A stretch of DNA of 10,935 nucleotides from Rickettsiales bacterium (GTDB lineage: Bacteria; Pseudomonadota; Alphaproteobacteria; Rickettsiales; 21-14-0-20-44-7): NCBI GenBank assembly GCA_023301015.1, contig JALZVI010000342.1, positions 1-10,935 on the forward strand, given 5' to 3'. The notes beneath the pieces are model-generated. The model was not told where the DNA came from. It made no database searches and worked only from the letters and a program-made list of their open reading frames with translations. Shown in pieces: positions 6,701 to 10,935 of this stretch (position 1 is the first letter of the stretch; every line of letters starts with the position of its first letter). Made by a program: the position numbers and the translations under genes.

Positions 6701-9180
6701 AAATCAGACCTAGCATTCTCCCATTTCCTGTTGAATCTCAGAAGTGATATACGACGTTGTGTGGCAACTTCTCTAGCTGCAGAATTAACTATATTTTTCA
6801 TACCCAATTCAACAGAGGATTGTCTTGCACCAAAAGAGACAATGTTGTAATCGGCTAAAATCCTCTGTGCCTCTTCTTCCATTACAGGTGCAGCCACTTC
6901 TTCTACATCAGCGCGATGGTTCCTCTCCAATTCAACAAGTTCGTTAACATGTTCCCTGAAAACGGTACGAGCTGTAACTGCCAAACCATTCATTTTACCT
7001 TCGATATCATCCAAATGAGATTGGTATATATCGGTGATCTTTTCAGTAACAATGGTAGCAAACTCATCCTTGATCAACTGTATCTTGGTATTGAAGAAAT
7101 TCCTAACCCTAACACCTTGAACATCCTCTAATTCTAGTACGGCGTCACCTAGACCATCCTCCAACTTTACCAATGTAGATTGTTTTATAGTCTCCGAGAA
7201 TGAACCCATACTCTCTATAGTACTATCAAGTGTTTGGTTGAGGAGTCTAATAGAATCTTCATCCTGGAGAGATGTACCATCTATTATGTTTCTGAAATCA
7301 CCCACGACCGAATCCATAAATCCATTAACCTTTGAAAATAGAGAATCTATCAACGCGGACTTTTCCTCCCTCATATTCTTAAGTACAATCTCAGCACGAG
7401 CATTTGTCTGGTTTATGATGTGTTCTTTCATATCAATAAACCTTATTTCATCACCATCAACAAATGGTTTGGATTGCTCTTCGAACCAAGCAAAGTCGTA
7501 TGGTTTCAAAGACTCCTTTATAAACTCAGTATTTAAATCTTTACCAAAATCCTCGTATATTTCTTCAACCTTCTCGAGTACATCATCAATTATACTCTGT
7601 CTAACACCAGATATTAGATCAGTAACAACAGAGTATTCCATGTTACCCATGAATCTATCCAGGGTAGCTCCTACTTCCAATCTAGCTAATTCATTCTCCT
7701 CCTTCATTTCCTGGTCAATACCAGACTGTAACCTCAATGGGATTATTGTAGCATAATCATCGTGAAGTTTAGCCATCATAGGTTTGATGGCATTAAGTAC
7801 TATAGTGTCATCCCTGAAAAACAGATTTGCCCTGGAAAGCAAGAAAGTTCTTGCATTTTCATACATATAATGAATGAATCCAGTCCTGGCAAGAGACAAC
7901 ATATTCTCACCAGCCGAACTTAGCATATCAACAAACTCAGCCTCGAAATCAGTACTAATCTTATTTATATCGAACAACCTATCCTTAGAATACTCAAAGA
8001 AGAAAGCATCGTTCAATGCTCTTCTCAACTGATAGAATTGTACAATGCATGTCTGTCTACCCTCAGATTCGGACCTAAGAGATATAGATTCGTACTCCAA
8101 GAAAGATGCGATAATAACAACCCTAAGTTCCTTGAGCAATCTTTCAGCATACTTGGAATACATGGGCTCTAGTTCACTAATACTGGTTGACACAACCAAG
8201 TTGGATGCCTCAGAAGCTTTGCGAGTATCACGTGCGAAAAGTTTAAGAACTCTCTTTTGGTCATCATCAAGAAGTGAATCGCCATCTATAGTATTAACTC
8301 TCATAGTGAAGACGCGACTATATTGAGATACAAGAACACTCTGTACAGTAGAAGCCCTTCTGGAAAAGAATTCTCCTAAGTCAGAATAAATAGATGATTC
8401 AGGACCATACTTCTCATCCATAAGTTGGATAAACTCATCAGACCTACCAATATACTGTTCCATTAGTTCGGTACTGACTACATCTTCTATATGATTTTCG
8501 GAAACAATAGTTTGAGTTTCCAATTGTACCCATGTATCCAACTGAGATCCAGGGTTCATTTCGCTCTTAATCCTAAGAGCATGAAACAAGAAGCGTTCAT
8601 ATGTGGTAGATTTCCATTCTAGAACCTGGTCAAATATATAGGTAATACGTTCCAAACGCTTGGTAGTATTATCTTGTACCAATTCAGTAGCCTTTTCGTT
8701 TATAGAAGCAGCGACAACCCTCATGTTCTTCTCGAATGTATCTAGTATATCTTGATCGGATGTATAAGAAGAAATGGTTTCCCTGAGTTTATTCATGGAT
8801 AAATTTGTAATTATCAGAATTTTATCACTCAATATTCCCGCCTGTTCGGTCGTCAACTTGGAGATATATTTATCAAAGGATGCCTGTGTAGAACTGGTAG
8901 CTCTTTCCACCAAAACAGGTATATCTAGAGAGAACAACGATGGTACATTTTGGAAAACTTCATCTTCAAATAGAGAATCAACCTTCCTAAGCATAACATC
9001 CCACTTGAGGTTTACCAAAACTTCATCCATATCTTCCAAGATTACCTTTGTGAGTTCAGTGTTGACATTGTTAGACAAAGCAATGGCCTTCTTTGTGTTA
9101 GCAGAATCCACTCGTAACTTGTATATCCCCGCGAGGACAACAATAACGATTACAATCCTGAGTGGTCTGTTTATCATCAT
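3706..9180 (-). CDS. Giant membrane-anchored protein with P74/PIF-0-like signatures (probable virion entry protein)
   Basis: An 1824 aa protein. Residues 7-20 form a short hydrophobic N-terminal anchor (RIVIVIVVLAGIY). Residues about 30-980 are charged, almost Cys-free and strongly helical, likely a long stalk or coiled coil. C996, C1003 and the C1018-C1019 pair, with the motif PPCREGW, open a second part. It continues with a Lys/Ala/Gly-rich amphipathic stretch (1057-1147), a hydrophobic segment (about 1151-1168) and DPSGYND (1170-1176). A mixed region holds C1558 and VCYTLDK (1573-1579). A coiled coil follows (about 1592-1673), and then a Cys-rich end with YCTRFGMDFF at 1718-1727, C1737 and FIFGTTITRSFK at 1748-1759. 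The YC end resembles baculovirus P74 (PIF-0), an envelope protein needed for oral entry. Baculovirus P74 is only about 645 aa, so this would be a much enlarged version. Either Met at 9180 or 9177 could start it. The homology rests on remembered motifs and the entry role is inferred. Confidence 0.8.
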   Translation of the reverse strand: MMINRPLRIVIVIVVLAGIYKLRVDSANTKKAIALSNNVNTELTKVILEDMDEVLVNLKWDVMLRKVDSLFEDEVFQNVPSLFSLDIPVLVERATSSTQASFDKYISKLTTEQAGILSDKILIITNLSMNKLRETISSYTSDQDILDTFEKNMRVVAASINEKATELVQDNTTKRLERITYIFDQVLEWKSTTYERFLFHALRIKSEMNPGSQLDTWVQLETQTIVSENHIEDVVSTELMEQYIGRSDEFIQLMDEKYGPESSIYSDLGEFFSRRASTVQSVLVSQYSRVFTMRVNTIDGDSLLDDDQKRVLKLFARDTRKASEASNLVVSTSISELEPMYSKYAERLLKELRVVIIASFLEYESISLRSESEGRQTCIVQFYQLRRALNDAFFFEYSKDRLFDINKISTDFEAEFVDMLSSAGENMLSLARTGFIHYMYENARTFLLSRANLFFRDDTIVLNAIKPMMAKLHDDYATIIPLRLQSGIDQEMKEENELARLEVGATLDRFMGNMEYSVVTDLISGVRQSIIDDVLEKVEEIYEDFGKDLNTEFIKESLKPYDFAWFEEQSKPFVDGDEIRFIDMKEHIINQTNARAEIVLKNMREEKSALIDSLFSKVNGFMDSVVGDFRNIIDGTSLQDEDSIRLLNQTLDSTIESMGSFSETIKQSTLVKLEDGLGDAVLELEDVQGVRVRNFFNTKIQLIKDEFATIVTEKITDIYQSHLDDIEGKMNGLAVTARTVFREHVNELVELERNHRADVEEVAAPVMEEEAQRILADYNIVSFGARQSSVELGMKNIVNSAAREVATQRRISLLRFNRKWENARSDFRAQFMEVADESKSSFRRDIIDVTIFAKDLAVDIMGHVDVVIDALERDLFAALDTQYTSIIDSVIGTDDNDLPSEISLSDVVFSPGIMELSDTPVLPSAAFIKDSQPETEDSIRGEDGQVLPAVDEDTGLSTLDIVLALMPWDDWLKSKIDEIVAAVVFEMQDELKQNTCRNNKPPCREGWVQFTNSWDVECCRFDPVAQGFPYWQVTRMLAKEILLSLVLDLGTIIETSGKIAKKVGGSKAGKLAAKGLAKGQKAMAKSMQKLAGKSAKSMTKSIKLAGKFAGKAMKKTASTVGVKIASRVGTKLAAKGAAIGAKAFAKLGMGPLGIALMIFDVLSLVLDLWDPSGYNDSQTNGKLKGERDPIEKQYHEALVDEGFESPLLADPMFHMSPTEQAETYSNIVMDWFQDSVTDFMTRNEANFEVMPDSESTEVISAEYQRLATQLEEDPNLVVSLIAAKLDNVFLQDIDVRHNHVHPYAKDNKESNRVHTKKDNFTPSSGIMEIVLNKTGVAAFNRFHQNKVKFIDSLRWNPMYRFIKREHDYFRVLDIHHNRGEFAKTGTYTSAEAYELDKGNMFGNPIPTLEHSKQYALELNLRADVLESQNRKGSIFSGDSEIDNRAESAKLRAFAAEILSKVSKGWILVLVDPEEEFWIQYSPDKSLDELLDRSTYMATHDKILAEGRAEHELTVDSLISVHIDEITPADADIFKFDDLKIAHLSKTPSNWVTQNGKQCLKYPLGELVPEEQKVCYTLDKIPVVPTWLPSYSDLKSQFEAVIEEQHELDHNEEMAVVVATQIESIKAEKQRRKDIETQREQKLASLSRRARIKQLKTNGEKDQAEIDRKREAVMPEFAVFLNGYGQSSPLYNIYEGCLIAGKGVTYNERKGLCNFTESYCTRFGMDFFYNSELGTYDCEIGRGQQIAEFIFGTTITRSFKRGGQALGASQLKRATKKVGRSNKALGMRKIYQGVRVSDIQDGEAFNYLDSSASIKAIESLGLSGF
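3904..4029 (-). other. P74/PIF-0-like YC-RFG signature at the C-terminus of the 1824 aa protein
   Basis: Residues 1718-1759 read YCTRFGMDFF, a short insert, C1737, and 22 residues ending in FIFGTTITRSFK. From memory, AcMNPV P74 has YCRRFGRDLF, NGGC, and then exactly 22 residues ending in FVLGDTIYVTFK. Seven of the first ten positions match, and six of the last twelve. In P74 this is the region of the arginines R195, R196 and R199 that form the trypsin activation site. Here only the middle Arg (R1721) is kept. Confidence 0.6.
5653..6012 (-). other. Polybasic amphipathic helix, hydrophobic segment and DPSGYND motif inside the 1824 aa protein
   Basis: This covers residues 1057-1176. From 1057 to 1147 there is not one Asp or Glu, while 23 Lys and one Arg occur. 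Between 1067 and 1114 the Lys spacing alternates 3 and 4, close to one helical turn, so the charges form a stripe along one helix with Ala, Gly, Leu and Met elsewhere. A hydrophobic segment (PLGIALMIFDVLSLVLDL) and DPSGYND follow. Such a layout fits a membrane-inserting or membrane-lying helix. I recall a similar hydrophobic stretch followed by a D-P-x-G-Y-N motif near the C-terminus of baculovirus P74. Confidence 0.6.
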
Positions 9181-9233
9181 GTGTCATTAATGTTAATAAA
9201 CATAAAATTTTTTAAAAACTATATTTATAAACC
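9181..9233. promoter_or_regulatory. Compact divergent promoter between the giant membrane protein and the DDIA-repeat protein
   Basis: Only 53 bp separate the two start codons, so both promoters must overlap or lie partly within the opposite genes. The spacer is nearly all A/T, with AAAATTTTTTAAAAA at 9204-9218 and a TATA-like TATTTATA some 10 bp before the + strand ATG at 9234. On the - strand the leader reads TTTATTAACATTAATGACAC before the ATG. The layout implies co-regulation, most likely as late structural genes; the elements themselves are not proven. Confidence 0.5.
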
Positions 9234-10235
9234 ATGAGTAAGGCTATCGACGATATTGCTTTTGCAACTGCAAAGGGAAGTGCAAAATCAGGAGGAACCG
9301 TCGTCGATGTCGGGTCAACAGTACTAAAACACTCCAACAAATTTGACCCAATGTCGGTACTTAAAAACGTAGATGGTGCATCATTCTTCAAGAATATAGG
9401 TATACCAGAATTGCCTATACGAACATCAAAACTTTTCCATACAGGAGGTGCATTGAAGAATCTCAAGAAGGTAGACCTGGACGCCCTCATACCTAAAAAG
9501 ACATCTGATATACTAACATCTGTTTCTAAATCAGCAGATGATGTTGTGATTTCATCTACAGATGACATAGCATCATCACTAAAAAGAATAGACCTGGGAG
9601 ACGCTACAGCCATATCATCAGTAGCAAATAAGTCAGCATTTACAAAACTTAAGGATATATCTCAACAGATAACAAAATTATCAAAAAAGAACGTTGGGTC
9701 CCTAGCAAATAAGAAAACACTAGATGCCAAAGCAATAGACGATGTAGCCGATGTGAATGTATTCAAAAATACAGATGAAATGACTGACTCTCTTAAACAA
9801 TCATCCGGTCTATCAAAGTCTGTCGATGATATAGCCGAAAATGGAGGAGATGCTGCTAAGACAGCAAAGAACTTAGAAACAGGCCAGATAGATGACATAG
9901 CGGACCAGGCAAAAAATGGAAAATTAGGAAAAGCACTTGATTTTGCTAAGCGTCACGAGACAGCACTATCAATGAGTATAGTGGGTGCATTCATGGTATC
10001 AGAATTTGTAAATGGAAACCTTAAATTTGGAAATGGAGGTGTAGGAGATGATGAAGAGGTCCTAGAGGAGGAGATAGCCGATCCGGGGGAATCTAACGAA
10101 GAGACTCAGATCTCTGAAGCAGGGAACTCCGTAGATGTACAACAGACTGATGAATCTGAGGCAGACAACAAATTAGCTTCAAATGGCGTTATAATAGGCG
10201 TAATTGCTGCTGGTATGGCCTCTATGGCATTGTGA
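9234..10235 (+). CDS. Repeat-containing, tail-anchored small virion membrane protein candidate (unknown family)
   Basis: A 333 aa protein I cannot assign to a named family. It opens with KAIDDIA (3-9), and the same short motif returns as SADDVV (100-105), STDDIA (108-113), KAIDDVA (166-172), KSVDDIA (196-202) and QIDDIA (218-223). These sit in Lys/Ser/Ala/Asp-rich helical surroundings. A weak hydrophobic stretch lies at about 244-258. An acidic stretch (271-311, GDDEEVLEEE and similar) follows, and the protein ends in a hydrophobic segment, GVIIGVIAAGMASMAL (318-333), with no residues after it. That fits a C-terminal tail anchor. No catalytic motif or Cys cluster is visible. It starts 53 bp from the giant P74-like gene on the other strand and is followed after 40 bp by the packaging ATPase, so a role in virion membrane assembly or entry is likely but inferred. 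ATA is a frequent Ile codon, as in the ATPase. Confidence 0.8.
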   Translation: MSKAIDDIAFATAKGSAKSGGTVVDVGSTVLKHSNKFDPMSVLKNVDGASFFKNIGIPELPIRTSKLFHTGGALKNLKKVDLDALIPKKTSDILTSVSKSADDVVISSTDDIASSLKRIDLGDATAISSVANKSAFTKLKDISQQITKLSKKNVGSLANKKTLDAKAIDDVADVNVFKNTDEMTDSLKQSSGLSKSVDDIAENGGDAAKTAKNLETGQIDDIADQAKNGKLGKALDFAKRHETALSMSIVGAFMVSEFVNGNLKFGNGGVGDDEEVLEEEIADPGESNEETQISEAGNSVDVQQTDESEADNKLASNGVIIGVIAAGMASMAL

Positions 10236-10247
10236 GTATTTTTTTGT

Positions 10248-10257
10248 ACGTATACGT
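10248..10257. promoter_or_regulatory. ACGTATACGT palindrome in the spacer before the packaging ATPase
   Basis: The 40 bp between the repeat protein and the ATPase contains a T-rich run (10238-10245) and then a perfect 10-base palindrome, overlapping TATACGTTATAA, about 20 bp before the ATG at 10276. The T run may serve the upstream transcript end and the TATA-like stretch the ATPase promoter. This is suggestive only. Confidence 0.3.
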
Positions 10258-10275
10258 TATAATCATATTGTTGTT

Positions 10276-10935
10276 ATGGGTGGCGATGATTTAAGCCTTA
10301 AATCGTTCAATATGAAAGATATATGCACGGGATCAAACTTCAATGCAGTTGTAGTAGGCAAGAAGGGAAGTGGTAAGAGTACAGTCATACAAGATATGAT
10401 GTATTACCTGTCAAAGTCAAGTGTACCCCGTATATGTGTTTTCTCTGGTACAGAAGGTGCAAATGGTTTTTTTTCACAGTATGTACCAGAAACATTCATT
10501 TTTGATGGAGAAGGTGTGGATGGTAGACTACAAAACATAGTCGAGAACCAGAAGAACCTGGCAATAAAGAAAAAAGTAGGAGAACTAGACAATGATACCG
10601 ATACAAGAATAATAATAATATTAGACGATCTTGGTTTCGACAACAAACTATTCAAAACTAAAATACTTAAAGAGATATTCATGAATGGTAGGCACCATGG
10701 GATCATACTTATTACTGCTGTACAATATGTTAAAGATTTAGCACCATCCCTAAGAACCAACACAGACGTTGTATTTGTAATGAAACAAATGGACCAACAG
10801 TCAAAACAAAGTCTATATGATTCTTATTTCGGGATATTCGATAAACCAGCAGACTTTAAAAATGTCCTAGATGGGTGCACAAATAACTTTTCATCATTGG
10901 TAATGGATAATAGAGGTGCACCATCATGTGTCATT
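10276..10935 (+). CDS. A32-like genome-packaging ATPase (3' end outside window)
   Basis: This is the first 220 residues of a P-loop ATPase of the FtsK/HerA-related A32 family, which drives DNA into preformed capsids of NCLDVs and related viruses. Walker A is GKKGSGKST at 28-36, after the strand NAVVV. Walker B is IIIILDD at 112-118, preceded by a short charged linker. The family signature NGRHHGIILITAVQY spans 137-151, with Q150 in the sensor-like position. RTNTDVVFVMKQ follows as the next core strand. The family is usually about 250-300 residues, so some tens of residues are missing beyond the window edge. The start at 10276 places Walker A at the usual distance from the N-terminus. No nuclease domain is visible. 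The gene runs in the same direction as the repeat protein, with a 40 bp gap. It is the best taxonomic marker here, although Polinton-like viruses and virophages carry related ATPases. Confidence 0.93.
   Translation, partial: MGGDDLSLKSFNMKDICTGSNFNAVVVGKKGSGKSTVIQDMMYYLSKSSVPRICVFSGTEGANGFFSQYVPETFIFDGEGVDGRLQNIVENQKNLAIKKKVGELDNDTDTRIIIILDDLGFDNKLFKTKILKEIFMNGRHHGIILITAVQYVKDLAPSLRTNTDVVFVMKQMDQQSKQSLYDSYFGIFDKPADFKNVLDGCTNNFSSLVMDNRGAPSCVI

Noticed and set aside
7238..7756. A 172-codon open frame on the + strand, opposite the giant - strand gene
   Set aside because: It is Ser-rich with no recognisable domain and lies wholly inside the coding region of the 1824 aa protein; its composition is that of a reverse-strand shadow.
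8774..9190. A 138-codon + strand frame overlapping the start of the giant gene
   Set aside because: Antisense to the anchor and stalk coding region, no domain, and it crosses the divergent promoter boundary; taken as a shadow.
9212..9613. A 133-codon - strand frame opposite the DDIA-repeat gene
   Set aside because: The + strand frame has repeats, a tail anchor and gene-like spacing; the antisense frame shows only Ser/Ala/Phe-rich shadow composition.
10606..10623. ATA trinucleotide run in the ATPase gene as a repeat element
   Set aside because: It encodes the four isoleucines of the Walker B strand and is explained by protein sequence plus ATA codon preference.
10404..10763. A 119-codon - strand frame inside the packaging ATPase
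   Set aside because: The + strand encodes clear Walker motifs across the same bases, so the antisense frame is incidental.
1..10935. tRNA genes, CRISPR arrays, insertion sequences or introns
   Set aside because: Looked for cloverleaf-like segments, regular direct repeats, transposase motifs and inverted ends; none was visible by eye.
10276..10935. Virophage or Polinton-like element as the source
   Set aside because: Not excluded, but an 1824 aa gene would be very large for such elements, and no integrase, protein-primed polymerase or terminal repeat is seen in this window.

Overview
The window looks like part of a large double-stranded DNA virus of a eukaryote. The best guess is a nucleocytoplasmic large DNA virus (NCLDV), possibly one infecting algae or other protists. 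The reasons are dense intronless genes, short AT-rich spacers, no bacterial-type operon or strong Shine-Dalgarno signals, and an A32-like genome-packaging ATPase at the right edge. That ATPase has a clear Walker A, a Walker B and the NGRHHGI...Q signature. A related Polinton-like virus or an integrated viral copy in a host genome cannot be excluded from 11 kb.

Layout, left to right: (1) the last 16 codons of a + strand gene with an acidic tail; (2) a - strand gene for a LamG-type lectin-fold protein of 417 aa; (3) divergent from it across 221 bp, a + strand gene for a 678 aa GLUG/beta-helix protein; (4) a 5.5 kb - strand gene for an 1824 aa membrane-anchored protein; (5) divergent from that across only 53 bp, a + strand gene for a 333 aa repeat protein with a hydrophobic C-terminal tail; (6) 40 bp downstream, the 5' part of the A32-like packaging ATPase.

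The two left-hand proteins have unrelated N-terminal heads but share a C-terminal half: an FN3-like domain followed by a tail module ending in an alignable 33-residue block. This looks like a two-member fibre or adhesin cassette with exchangeable heads on a common virion anchor.

The 1824 aa protein is the most interesting object. Its C-terminus carries a YCxRFGxDxF...C...GxTIxxxFK signature that matches, with exact spacing after the last Cys, what I remember of baculovirus P74 (PIF-0), the oral-infectivity and entry protein. Its middle carries a 90-residue acid-free Lys-striped amphipathic helix, a hydrophobic segment and DPSGYND, which resembles the C-terminal membrane region of P74. If both matches hold, this is a very large P74-like entry protein with the two P74 halves in swapped order, behind a roughly 950-residue helical stalk. 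The functional picture is inferred: surface fibres, a large entry protein, a small membrane protein and the packaging motor form a virion morphogenesis and entry neighbourhood.
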